A stretch of 64,000 nucleotides of DNA, taken from Catonia carolina (taxonomy: Eukaryota; Arthropoda; Insecta; Hemiptera; Achilidae). The notes below the pieces were generated by a model that worked only from the letters and a program-made list of their open reading frames with translations, searched no databases and had not been told where the DNA came from. Positions 40,438-51,840 of the stretch are shown here, piece after piece. How positions within the stretch are numbered: position 1 is the first letter of the stretch; each line of letters opens with the position of its first letter. Made by a program: the position numbers and the translations under genes. Location: NCBI GenBank assembly GCA_035578175.1, contig JAQMRL010000004.1, forward strand, positions 74,129,901 to 74,193,900. The letters run 5' to 3'.

Positions 40438-41147
40438 TCAACTCCCGATTATCCGCGGGCCGATTATCCGCGCACGTCGGATGAAATTTTTTTTCATTCT
40501 GTTTTCTTAACGCTAACGTTAAGTAAATTTCTTGTAATGTGATAACATTAAAGATAAAATTTGTACAGCACAGGAAGTACGCGTTTTGTAAAGTAAAGCA
40601 CCCGCTTAAATTTGTAAATACGCGCTTTGTAAAGTAAAGCACATGCTTAAATTTGTAAAGCACACGCTTTGCTTTGTGACAAACTTATGTTGAGATAACT
40701 TCAGTCCCAAATCAAGAAAAAGTATTTTTATGTTGTCCCAAAAACTTAAAAGTCTGGTCCCATAAAACATCAGTCCCAAATCAAGAAAAAATATTTTTGT
40801 TTTTTTTTCTTAAAAAAATAGTACAATTTTAAAAAACTAATACTAATTTTAAAAAATACTAATTTTAGTGTAATAATTTAAAAAAATTACACTAAACAAA
40901 CATTTTTAGGGACAAAAAATAATTCACAACATTTAAAATTTTAATGTTATATTTTGTAATTTAAGTTAGTGTTTTCATTAATTGTACATATTTATGTACT
41001 TTAAATAACAAAAAATTAATAAAGATTTTAGACGTATACTACTGTTTATGGCTACGCTTTTTTTCGTCATTTTGCGGATTATCTGCGGAATCAGATTATT
41101 CGCGGCACTCGTGCCACCCAATTCCGCGGATAATCGGGAGTTGACTG
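40435..41147. mobile_element. Pogo/Tigger-like MITE with perfect TIRs
   Basis: 713 bp with 24-bp perfect inverted ends (CAGTCAACTCCCGATTATCC and reverse) and TA on both sides (40433-40434, 41148-41149). CAGT termini with an ATTATCCG phrase and TA duplication are typical of pogo/Tigger-type families. No transposase frame. Internal tandem phrases are present (GTAAAGTAAAGCAC twice, CAGTCCCAAATCAAGAAAAA twice). Confidence 0.92.
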
Positions 41148-41166
41148 TATATGCAAGAGAAAGTAA

Positions 41167-41851
41167 AAAATCTGGTGTGAAACACTCACACAACTTTCTC
41201 TTGCCAATGAAAATAATGAACAATAAACCTAACATTAGTAATAAAATATTAGAAATAAACAAAAAACTAACCTCAAAAAACATTAGTGAAATACGTAAAA
41301 TTAAAATCGACCTCAGTTTGGCTTAAAAATACGGAAAATCGCTCCTACACGCTAAACTAGGCACTGTACAAACAAAAGCTTTAAATAAAAGTTGTAGATC
41401 TTTTAATTTTCTACAAATTTTATCACACACACTTTTGTCGTAAAATACATTCTAAGGCCGAAATCTTTAAAAAATCGATTTTTCACACGTTTCGTGAGAA
41501 AAAAACAGAAAATCGCTAATTACCACTAAACTAAGCGTTATACAAAAAAATGTTTAAAATAAAAGTTGTAGAATTTTACATTTTCTACAACTTTTATTAT
41601 ATAACATTTTGCGCTAAAATGCATATTAAAGCCGCAATCTTAAAAAGAAAATGTTTTTACGTAAAAACAGCCTCACGCAGAATTTCAGCAAACATGGCGC
41701 CTACCCTATCTTGTAGAGAATAAAAATTTGAATAAACCAGGCGATTTTTAAAAAAATCGTAGGACCAGTTTTTGAGGAAATCGTAAAAAAAGTGAAAAAT
41801 TATACGAATAAACTACTACTTCCGGTTGACCGATTTTGATGAAAATGTTCG
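41167..41851 (-). mobile_element. H14: HINE-like element, 5'-truncated
   Basis: Minus copy from the 3' hairpin to GATGAAAATGTTCG, just short of the microsatellite, where it abuts H15 head to head. A stray 5' end fragment (GCAAGAGAAAGTAAAA) precedes it at 41152-41166. Confidence 0.9.
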
Positions 41852-42393
41852 TTGAAATTCTTGGTAAGGCTGTTGTCACGTAAAAACATTTTCTTTTTAA
41901 GATTGCGGCTTTAATATGCATTTTAGCGCAAAATGTTATATAATAAACGTTGTAGAGAATTTAAAAACCTACAACTTTTATTTCAAACACTTTTTTGTAA
42001 AACGCTTAGTTTAGCAGTAATTAGCGATTTTCTGATTTTCTCTCACGAAAACGTGTGAAAAATCTATTTTTTTAAGATTTCGGCCTTAGTATGCATTTTA
42101 TGACAAAAGTGTATATAATTAAATTTATAGAAAATTAAAAGATCTACAACTTTTATTTAAAACATTTTTCTCTACAGAGCCTAGTTTAACGTGAAAAAGT
42201 GATTTTCCGTATTTTTAAGCCAAACTGAGTTTGATTTTCATTTTGCGTCTTTCACTCATGATTAAAATAAGGTTATGTTTTTGAGGTTAGTTTTTTTTTT
42301 ATTTCTAATGTTTTATTACTAATGTTAGGTTATATTGTTAATTATTTGCATTGGCAAGAGAAAGTTGTGTGAGTGTTTCACACCAGATTTTTT
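41852..42393 (+). mobile_element. H15: HINE-like element, 5'-truncated, inverted to H14
   Basis: Begins TTGAAATTCTTGGTAAGGC and runs to the 3' hairpin and CAGATTTTTTTT. With H14 it makes a 1.2-kb structure with a 3' end at each side and no 5' end. Confidence 0.9.
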
Positions 42394-43186
42394 TTCCATT
42401 GTATATCAATTTAGTTTCCACGTTGCAGTTAATAACAGAAGTAAACAAAATAAAATCTTCAAAATAGTTGATATATAGCTTATTAGATACCTTTCCTCTT
42501 TCTGTATTAGATTTAGTGCTCGTATAAACTTTCCAATTATGCAAATTGAGTTAATTGAAATCGCATTCTAAACTCGCGTACAAATCATTCGATAATTAAA
42601 TTAACTTTGGATGTACATCGGTCCCGTAGAATTATTATTTCGATAGGTTTCAAATTATAAACAAGAGTTGTTTATGAGTGCCAATATGGTTAAAAGCTCT
42701 GTGTCATTATTTCGTGAATTAAAGTTATCGACTTATAACAAAGATATACGGCCTATCTGATTTTTTGTTCATGATCAAACAATTTCAATTTAATGATTTT
42801 CCAATCAATTTTTGTTTTATTAAACTAGAACGTAGGCCGGTTTCATTAATTTTTCATTACGTTATAAAATTATTTGTCAATTTGAAATATCCATTAAAAA
42901 TGTTCAACTTTATAAAGGGTCAATGATTAATTATTGTATTTTTGATGTCGTACTTTTCCAAACGTCTACTCTAAAACATATATATTTCACCAGATTTAAT
43001 GGATAACATTTTCTAATAATTTCATAAATTTTTCGTTTTGTTTTCATAATTTTTATCATTTATGTAGTGTTTTGTTTATTAAAGTTAACGATGTAATATT
43101 ATGTAAACGTACTTTATTTTTGTTATTATTAATATTACATAATGTTACTTTATTCTGCTCGTTTACGAACGTCACTTGTTGATTAA
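42394..43186. other. No gene seen
   Basis: AT-rich, with no open frame, SINE box or repeated block that I could find. Confidence 0.5.
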
Positions 43187-44107
43187 AGATCTGTTGTGAA
43201 ACACTCACACAACTTTCTCTTGCCCAATGCAAATAATTAACAATGAACCTAACATTAGTAATGAAACATTAGAAATAAACAAAAAACTAACCTCAATAAA
43301 CATAACCTAATTTTAATCATGAGTGCACGACGCAAAATGAAAATCTCAGTTTGGCTTAAAAATACGTAAAATAACTCTTTCACGCTAAATTAGGCTCTGT
43401 AGAGAAAAATGCTCTAAATAAAAGTTGTAGTTCGTTTAATTTCCTATAAATCATTATTATGTACACTCGTAAAATGCATACTAAGGCCGAAATCTTAAAA
43501 AAATCGATTTTTCACACGTTTTCGTGAGAAAAGAACAGAAAATCGCTAATTACCGCTAAATAAGCGTTATACAAAAAAAAATGTTTGAAATAAAAGTTGT
43601 AAGATTTTAAATTCTCTACACTTTTATTACATAAATTTTTTCGCTAAAATGCATATTAAAGCCGCAATCTTGAAAAAAATTTAATAACGTGAAAACAGCC
43701 TCACTAAGAATTTCAGCCAACATGGCGCCTACCCTATCTTGTAGAGCATAAAAAATTTAGTAAACCAGGTGGTTTTTAAAAAATCGTAGGACTAGTTTTT
43801 GAAAAAATCGTAAAGAAATTAAAAATACACGAATAAACTACTACTTTCGGTTGACCGATTTTGATGAAAATGTTCGTGTCGGGTTCGGTAGTGATATGTA
43901 ACTTAAGTTTCAAGTTTCAAGTTTGTACGATATTCCGTTCTTGAGATATTCTGTACACACACACACACAGACCAATCTCTAAAAACATATTTTTGGGTTC
44001 AGGGGGTCTGAAAACGTGTAGATCCGGTAAAAACTCGATTTTGAAAAATTGACATGAAAACAATACTTTCCTTCCTATATATTCATATAGGCAAGAGAAA
44101 GTAAAAA
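43187..44107 (-). mobile_element. H16: HINE-like element, full length
   Basis: Minus copy with a short (CA)8 at about 43952-43968 and minor internal deletions (for example in unit 2 near 43450). Confidence 0.92.
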
Positions 44108-44310
44108 GAAAATTGAGCCCGTAATGAACAAATATAACGAATTTTAGCTCTGTATGTAATCGGAAACTTAAAGAATTAGTAATGACTGAGTCAACGTGAA
44201 TATTCGTACAACGTTTATATTTCAGAAATAAACAATTTTTATTCAATTTAGAAATATTTTATTACTAGGGATATCTAAAAATTTGTAATACCCTTGATAA
44301 ATTTTGTTTC

Positions 44311-44704
44311 TTGCCCATAACAGACAGGTGGAGTGTCAAATTATTTATACTCAATTTGTTAGTTTCAAGGCTAAAATAAATAGTTCTGTTTCTTATCACA
44401 TGGTCAGCCAATTAAATGACAGAATCATTTAAGAACAGAAGAGGTAGAGGTGTAAAAGACACTAATCAGAGTTATCTCCTCTGAAAGTAATGGATTTCAT
44501 TATATAGCCAGACCCTGTGGTGAATGAAGTGAAAGTGTCATTTGCAGAGTGGAAAATATATGCGTTTCAGAGGGCCCGGCATGGTGATAAGTGTACTTTT
44601 CCGTTCAGTGAGGAAGGCAATGGTAAACCACCTCATTCCTCGTTTTACTTAGTAAAACCTCTACAGGTTCAAACCAGCCTTTTGGCTGATGACCTAAACA
44701 ACTA
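44311..44704 (+). mobile_element. R400-9, full length
   Basis: TTGCCCATAACAGACAGG to CTAAACAACTAAAA. The 3' hairpin is altered to AGCCTTTTGGCT with its stem retained. The flanking duplication is not clear. Confidence 0.9.
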
Positions 44705-45409
44705 AAAATTTGAAGTATTCGGGAAAATTAATCTATCTTTTTTATTCAAAATGTTTATATGAAATATGCCGTTAAACATTTTGTGACAAAATATATTTCC
44801 ATATGATACAGTTTTTCCACGTACAGTATATGAAGTTATATAAAGGATTAAGGAAATTGTTTTAAATCGTGTACGGTATGAAATTTTGAATTGTTGGTTT
44901 ACTAGAGTTTCCTTAATTGAGTCTACGCTGAAGAGTTTTCCTTCTTCCTGTTTACATCCATTTATAAATTGTCTTTTATGTATGGTTTTCCTTTTAACTT
45001 TTCCATATATTTTTCCTTTACCTTATAATATATTTTTACCATCATTTTCTTCCGTATTATGATAACCTTAGTACAGCTTTGATATATTTCTTTATATTAA
45101 CTTCCCCTTGATGTATTTTGTCAGCTTTTCCATTTTTAGTTTATTTGTTTATTAGCACGTGTAGGAAATTGGAGTATTTTGGATCTGTAGTGAGATAAAT
45201 AAATTTTTGGTTCTTAAAGATTTAAAGAGAAATCTGTCAAAAGAGTGTGTCTTAGCTAAACATTTTTGGGATATGGTTCTGATAAGTAATCACGTTAACG
45301 AACACCAAATAAATAGAACTTGTGGAAAAATTTAAATATCTCGGAGAAATCATAAACAATTGTCTCAATAAAATACCCTAATAATAATTATAATATAATT
45401 ACATTTTAT
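44705..45409. other. No gene seen
   Basis: AT-rich spacer with no recognised element. Confidence 0.5.
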
Positions 45410-45553
45410 TTAAGGGTACCCGGAATGCCTATCTCCGTAATGTTAATATAAGGAACATTTTCTCAAAAACTACTACAGTTATCCTGTTCAATTTATTTGT
45501 GGTGTCGCCGACCAGGGCCGACGACACGTGGCAAAACCTTGTTTATAAAATTA

Positions 45554-45575
45554 GTGGCCCTGAAAAGGGCTGTTG
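45554..45575 (-). terminator. Histone-type stem-loop look-alike
   Basis: Minus strand AGCCCTTTTCAGGGCCAC: a 5-bp stem with a TTTC loop, close to the metazoan histone mRNA 3' element (GGCYCTTTTCAGRGCC). No histone coding sequence precedes it, so it may be a chance palindrome or part of the LTR candidate. Confidence 0.3.
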
Positions 45576-45940
45576 TTGACGGTTGGAAGCGGCAAGCCGG
45601 CGTGGTAGAAGCGGAGCCCGAAGAGTGACGACTCGGCTACCGGGTTCAGGCCTAGCTTTCCTTTAGCAGCAGTTGGGTCCCCACTGCAGCGTGGCAGTGG
45701 TGACCCCCAGATCCCCGCAGTGTCGGGTTGGCGTAGGCCGTCTGCCGGTAGCGCGGCTCTCTCCGGGCCGGCGAAGGCTGACCGGTGCGGGAATGTAGCG
45801 TCCGCCACCGGTAGCGTAGAACAGGGATGGTGCGTCTGGTCTCGGCTGGGCTCGTCTTCTTCAGTCAGGAGCTCTTCTTTCTTCGTTCTTCTCCACTTGC
45901 GAGTTGAGTGAAGAGTGTGTCTCGCGGATGAGGGCCTCCT

Positions 45941-45948
45941 CTTAAATA
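45941..45948 (-). promoter_or_regulatory. TATA-like box of the GC-rich island
   Basis: TATTTAAG on the minus strand, in GGAGAGGTATTTAAGAGG. A transcription start would fall near 45917, before CTCTTCACTCAACTC. This is the only TATA box in a GC-rich context that I noticed. Confidence 0.45.
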
Positions 45949-46730
45949 CCTCTCCGTTGAGTCAACAGGGTGGTGGGGAGAGGATGTAGGCTCTGCGCGA
46001 CTGTAGCGCTCCGCGCGGCAGGCAGGTAGTGGGACTGTATGTAGACGCTAATATTGGAAGGGCAGGCGGTGACAGTGGTTACTTTTCAGGCTATTCTACA
46101 CCTACAGAATTAGTAGCATCTGTATGTATATATTGTTAGGAAGATAATAAAATGATTTTTGAAATTACCCCTTTTGTGAAAAGCATAATTTTTCCCCTAT
46201 TTAGGTGGAAAATAAATATTTAAACACATTTTTTTCTGTAATATTAACTCAGTACATTTAAATTATAGTATTAAAGACTGTGCAAAAATTTCATTAAAAT
46301 CCGTTCACATTTGGCTGAGAAAATGTTCCCTATGTGCCAAAAATTGCTGTTTACGGGAAACAAGAAAAAACTAAAAGAGAACACATTATAAGTGCTACAA
46401 AATAGTTACCAGGATACATTCCAGGATCATAATCTGGAAATTCCTCAACTGTTACATTCACAGCTGGTCTAATGCCGACTTAAAGTTTTAAATCAAAAAC
46501 AAATTTATGAGTTTATCGTTTGTCATTCAAAAAATAGATGTTTTTATGCAAACTGATAACGTGTAGAAAATAACGTAAGGGTTCAACATATTTTTAATTT
46601 TTTTGGGTTAACAACTGCGAAAACCCCAACAAATCATACGTCATTGGATGCAGAAAATTTTGAATTTTAATAATGTGCAAAAAACAGGATATGTGACATT
46701 TTTAATTTTCTCCGTTCCGGATACCCTTAA

Positions 46731-47313
46731 AACTTTTGTAACAAGACTGATAGAAATAAAACATTAGAAATATCATAATAACATAAATAAGTTATGAAAT
46801 TACTCCGAGGTTTAAAAGTAATTAACTTTTTCGTAAAAAAAGGCTTTTGATTTACTTCTTAAGTTTGAATAAAATATCAATCCCATGTGAAAGAGTTTTA
46901 TTTAGTAGTAAAATTGCATTCAAGATATGAGAGACTATCAGTCCATGACACACTGTGCAAAGTACATTTTTATCATGCAATCTGACGATTAGTTGAAATG
47001 CAAACACTTCCTTGGTAATGTTACCCCGGACGTGATCTATATAAAAATCACATGATGAACGACTTTAGTAATTGACTCAAAGAAATTTATAAGTGTCTAC
47101 AATTTTGTTAACAAAATATTGAAATATGTTTTCTTGATAAATTTATTCACAACTGCACAATACATATTTTTTTAGCTTTTATTTGTTAACGGTGTGATGT
47201 TTTACGACTATGAAATTGATTAAAAACGAAAAAATATCTATTTTAAATATATATAAACTTATTCGTATTATACACTTTGACTAAAAAATGAAACAATGGA
47301 AAAAACTAGTTAA
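46731..47313. other. No gene seen
   Basis: AT-rich spacer with only short incidental frames. Confidence 0.5.
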
Positions 47314-47314
47314 T

Positions 47315-47456
47315 TTTTTACTTTCTCTTGCCTATATGAATATATAGGAAGAAAAGTATTGTTTTCATGTCGATTTTTCGAAATCGAGTTTTCACCGAAT
47401 CTATACGTTTTCAGACCCCCTGAACCCAAAAAACATGTTTTTAGCGATTGGGCTGG

Positions 47457-47490
<34 letters not shown>

Positions 47491-48239
47491 AAAATATCTC
47501 AAGAACGGAACATCGTACGAACTTGAAACGTGAAACTTAAGTTACATACCACTACCGGACCCGACATGAACATTTTCAACAAAATCGGTCAACCGGAAGT
47601 AGTAGCTTATACGTATAATTTTTAACTTTTTTGCGATTTTCTCAAAAACTGGTCCTACGATGTTTTTTAAATCACCTCATTTACTAAATTTTTTACTCTC
47701 TACAAGATAGGGTAGGCGCCATGTTTGCTGAAACTCTGGGTGAGGCTGTTTTCACGTAAAAACATTTTCTTTTTAAGATTGCGGCTTTAATATGCATTTT
47801 AGCGCAAAATGTTATGTAATAAAAGTTGTAGAAAATGTAAAATTCTACAACTTTTATTTTAATCATTTTTTTGTATAACGCTTAGTTTAGCGGTAATTAG
47901 CAATTTTCTGTTTTTTTTTCTCACGAAAACGTGTGAAAAATCGATTTTTTTAAGATTCCGGCCTTAGAATGCATTTTACGACAAAAGTGTGTATAATAAA
48001 ATTTGTAGAAAATTAAAAGATCTACAACTTTTATTTAGAGCTTTTTTTTGTACAGTGCCTAGTTTAGCGTGTAGGAGCGATTTTCCGTATTTTTAAGCCA
48101 AACTGAGGTCGATTTTAATTTTGCGTATTTCACTAATGTTTTTTGAGGTTAGTTTTTTGTTTATTTCTAATATTTGGTTTATTGTTAATTATTTGCATTT
48201 GCAAGAGAAATTGTGTGAGTGTTTCACACCAGATTTTTT
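47315..48239 (+). mobile_element. H17: HINE-like element, full length
   Basis: Plus copy with (GT)n at 47459-47490. The 3' end is slightly shortened (GCAAGAGAAATTGTGTGAG), but the hairpin is intact. Confidence 0.93.
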
Positions 48240-48278
48240 GATTTTATTAATATTCTATAGCTTATTAAATATTTTTAT

Positions 48279-48590
48279 CATCATCATCATCATCATCATC
48301 TCCTTTACGGATTAGGCCAATCGCCTGTTCCAGCATCACACCATCTCTTTCTTGGACGCCCCAAACATCTCCTTCCTCGAGGGCGATACTTCAGCGCCTG
48401 AAGACTAGCTTTATCAGGTGACATCCTAAGTACATGTTCCTGCCACCTATTTCTGTACCTCCACATTTTATCAATGATTGTTTCGTCTCTCTTCAGTTCT
48501 TCTCGAATCGCGCTACTTCTAATGTGTTCACTCCGGCTACATCCCTTCACAGATCTCAAAAATCTCATTTCAGCTTCAAATATTTTTATG
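48279..48590 (-). pseudogene. LINE-C-like 3' tail with (GAT)n
   Basis: Minus-strand translation MRFLRSVKGCSRSEHIRSSA, then KMWRYRNRWQEHVLRM and GRRCLGRPRKRW, matches the C-terminal region of LINE-C1 (RFQRRVKGCSRLDLL). It ends in a (GAT)n tract at 48279-48299. The frame is open but severely 5'-truncated, so there is no catalytic domain. Confidence 0.8.
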
Positions 48591-48817
48591 ATTTGAATAA
48601 ATATTGTGATAAATAAGGTTCGTTTTAGAAACGTCTAAAATCACCTCACGTGGTCTAAAATTGATCTTATACGCGCGAGGGGGGAATACTGAGTTTATTT
48701 TTAAAGTTGAAAATATGATTTAGTAGATTTTTATAATACTTAACTGTTAATTTTTCTGCTGTTGCTCGATCATTTGGAGTTAATATGTGTATGTAGTTAA
48801 TGTGTTAGTCATTTTAT

Positions 48818-50076
48818 TTTTACTTTCTCTTGCCTAAATGAATACATAGGAAGGAAAGTATTGTTTTCATGTCGATTTTTCGAAATCGAGTTTTGATCTA
48901 CACGTTTTCAGATCCCCTGAACGCAAAAAACATGTTTTTAGGGACTTGTGTGTGTGTGTGTGTGTGTGTGCGCACGCACGCGCGAACAAAATATCACAAG
49001 AACGGAATATCGTACGAACTTGAAACTTGAAATTTAAGTTAGGTATTACTAGAGGACCAGACACAAAGATTTTCATCAAAATCGGTCAACCGGAAGTAGT
49101 AGTTTATTCGTGTCATTTTTCACTTTTTTGCGATTTTCTCAAAAAGGGCTCATGCTATTTTTTTAAAAATCGCCTCATTTACTACATTTTTTATGCTCAA
49201 CAAGATATGGTTGGCGCCATGTTTGCTGAAATTCTAGAATAGGCTGTTTTCTCGTAAAAATATTGTTTCTTTCAGGTTGCAACTTTAATATGCATTTTAA
49301 CGCAAAAACGTATATATTATTGTTGTATAGAATTTAAAATACTACAACTTTTATTTCAAACAATGTTTTCTATAACGCTTAGTTTAGCGGTAATTAGCGA
49401 TTTTATGTTGTTTTTTTCTCACGAAAACGTGTAAAAAATCATTTTTTTAAAGATATCAGCCTTAGTATGCATTTTACGCAATCAAATTTATAGGAAATTA
49501 AAAGATCTACAACTTTTATTGACAGCATTTTTTTCTGCAGAGCTTAGTTTAGCGTGAAAGAGTGATTGTCCGTATTTTTCAGCCAAACTGTTATTGATTT
49601 TCATTTGCGTTTTTCAATCATGATTAAAATAAGGTTATGTTTTTTTTATTATTCCTAATTTGTGTACGTTGCAATTTGTTCAATTCAGAATAATAAGCAA
49701 CCCCATGACCCAATGAGATGAGGATGATGTGTATGACGTGTAAATGAGGTGTAGCCTTGTACAGACCCAGGCCGGCCATTCCTGAGAGAATATGGTTAAT
49801 TGAACCCCAACCATCAAAAGTACAGAGGTAACCACTGTCTAGTATTCAAATGCGTATAAAAGTAACGACCTTTACTAGGATTTGAACCAGGAACCTTCAT
49901 CTCCGAAAATCAGCTGTTAAACAGCTTATTTTGGCGACGACTTTACCTCTAGACCAACCTGGTGGGGTAAGTTTTTTTGAGGTTAATTTTTTTGTTTATG
50001 TCTAATGTTAGGTTATATTGTGCATTATTCGCATTGGCAAGAGAAATTCGTGTGATTGTTTCACACCAAACTTTTG
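48818..50076 (+). mobile_element. H18: HINE-like element carrying SINE1-g
   Basis: Plus copy of a subfamily shared only with H19 (AAAAAGGGCTC, TTCTAGA.TAGGCTG, ACGTATATA.TTATTGTTG). A SINE1 is nested at 49646-49972 within its 3' part. It ends with an altered hairpin (GTGTGATTGTTTCACACC). Confidence 0.92.
49646..49972 (-). mobile_element. SINE1-g inside H18
   Basis: Near full-length minus SINE1 (tail ATTATTCCTAATTTGTGTAC; head CTCTAGACCAACCTGGTGG). It splits the H sequence GGTTATGTTTTTT / TTTTTTTGAGGTTA. Confidence 0.93.
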
Positions 50077-50129
50077 TATTTGCCTGATAATAATTGGTAT
50101 ATCACGTATCAAACAACTAAGTGCACATG

Positions 50130-50264
50130 TTTTACTTTCTCTTGCCTATATGAATATATACGAAGGAAAGTATTGTTTTCATGTCGATTTTTCGAAATCA
50201 AGTTTTCACCGGATCTACACGTTTTCAGACCCCCTGAACCCAAAAAACATGTTTTTAGCGATTG

Positions 50265-50311
<47 letters not shown>

Positions 50312-51445
50312 CGCGTGCGTGTGTGTGTGTATACAAAATATCTCAAGAACGGAACATCGTACGAACTTGAAACTTAAAACTTAAGTTACATACCACTACC
50401 GGACCCGACACGAACATTTTCATCAAAATCGGTCAACCGGAAGTAGTAGTTTATTCGTGTAATTTTTCACTTTTTTGCGATTTTCTCAAAAAGGGCTCCT
50501 ACTATTTTTTTTAAAATCGCCTCATTTACTACATTTTTTCTACTCAACAAGATACGGTTTGCGCCATGTTTGCTGAAATTCTAGATAAGGCTGTTTTCTC
50601 GTAAAAATAATGTTTCTTTCAGATTGCAACTTTAATATGCATTTTAACGCAAAAACGTATATAATTATTGTTGTAGAGAATTTAAAATCCGACAACTTTT
50701 ATTTCAAACAATTTTTTTGTATAACGCTTAGTTTAGCGGTAATTAGCGATTTTATGTTGTTTTTTTCTCACGAAAACGTCTAAAAAAATCAATTTTTTTA
50801 AAGATATCAGCCTTAGTATGCATTTTACGCAATTAAATTTATAGGAAATTAAAAGATCTACAACTTTTATTGACAGCATTTTTTTCTGCAGAGCTTAGTT
50901 TAGCGTGAGAGAGTGATTTTCCGTATTTTTAAGCCAAACTGAGGTTGATTTTCATTTGTGTTTTTCAATCATGATTAAAATAGGTTATGTTTTTTTTATT
51001 ATTCCTAATTTGTGTACGTTGGTTGCAATCTGTTCAATTCAGAACAATAAGCAACCCCATGACTGAATGAGATAAGGATGATGTGTACGACGTGTAATGA
51101 GGTGTAGTCTTGTACAGACCCAGGCCGACCATTCCTGAGAGAGTATGGTTAATTGAACCCCAACCATCAAAAGTACACCGGTAACCACTGTCTAGTATTC
51201 AAACCCGTATAAAAGTAACTACCTTTACTAGGATTTGAACCAGGAACCTTCGTCTCCGAAAATCAGTTGTTAAACAGCTGATTTTGGCGACGACTTTACC
51301 TCTAGACCAACCCGGTTGGTTAAGTTTTTTTTTAGGTTAATTATTTTCTTTATGTCTAATGGTTTTATTACTAATGTTAGGTTATATTGTTCATTATTTG
51401 CATTGGCAAGAGAAATTCGTGTGAGTGTTTCACACCAGACTTTTG
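50130..51445 (+). mobile_element. H19: HINE-like element carrying SINE1-h
   Basis: Sister of H18 with the same subfamily changes and a SINE1 at the same internal site. (GT)n plus (GC)n at 50268-50332. The flanking sequence on its right is the same as to the right of H18, once the MITE at 51448 is removed. Confidence 0.93.
50994..51322 (-). mobile_element. SINE1-h inside H19
   Basis: Near full-length minus SINE1 at the same position and orientation as SINE1-g in H18, differing by scattered substitutions and a short GGTT insertion near 51020. Confidence 0.93.
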
Positions 51446-51447
51446 TG

Positions 51448-51788
51448 CAGTTGAGCCGTTCTTAGTTTGCTCCTACTGTCAACAAACAAAAGCCACCTAC
51501 TACAGGGTGCACGCTAGAGTCTGCAACTTTACGGATGTCGTATTCCTATTAAGTTAACTATTTTTTAAATTATAAGCACTTAAAGTACTATAAATATCAG
51601 TCATGATATGATGTATGCCTAACAATTTCATTTAGAAAAATACTTTTAAAAGTTTTTTGTATTTAAATTCTTTTAAAAGTATTTTGTTGTTACTTTTTAA
51701 TCAGCGTGTACACATTTTGATATAATGCGCATGCTCAGTGACGTCATATTTTGTTTACATTAGGAGCAAACTAAGAGAGGCTGGACTA
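51448..51788. mobile_element. MITE-Z copy 1 (TA-flanked, 28-bp TIRs)
   Basis: 341 bp with TIRs CAGTTGAGCCGTTCTTAGTT and (reverse) TAGTCCAGCCTCTCTTAGTT, both continuing TGCTCCTA. TA follows on the right and TG (mutated TA) precedes on the left. No coding capacity. A second copy lies at 62883-63214. Confidence 0.9.
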
Positions 51789-51840
51789 TATTTGCCTGAT
51801 AATTGGTATCTCACGTATCAAACAACTAAGTGCACATTTT

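Larger units (their letters stand above)
45498..46091 (-). mobile_element. GC-rich island, candidate solo LTR
   Basis: About 590 bp of clearly GC-rich DNA in an otherwise AT-rich window. TATT stands on both sides (45494-45497, 46092-46095), consistent with a 4-bp duplication. The minus strand has a TATA-like box, then a CT/GA-rich leader, as in LTR promoters, and ends GGCGACACCACA. The other end does not read TG. Short GC-driven frames have no recognisable domain. Alternative: a fragment of a GC-rich host sequence. Confidence 0.5.
45410..46730. mobile_element. TTAA-flanked element (piggyBac-like MITE?) with nested insert
   Basis: Left end TTAAGGGTACCCGGAA (45410) and right end TTCCGGATACCCTTAA (46715-46730) are inverted copies abutting TTAA, the target used by piggyBac-type transposases. 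Inside, a second inverted pair AGGAACATTTTCTC / GAGAAAATGTTCC lies at 45451 and 46317 (repeat Y1). No transposase frame. A GC-rich island is inserted at 45498-46091. Confidence 0.6.

Noticed and set aside
45551..45808. Histone or other protein gene upstream of the histone-like stem-loop
   Set aside because: The minus-strand frame is GC-rich but shows no histone fold residues or any other domain that I recognise.
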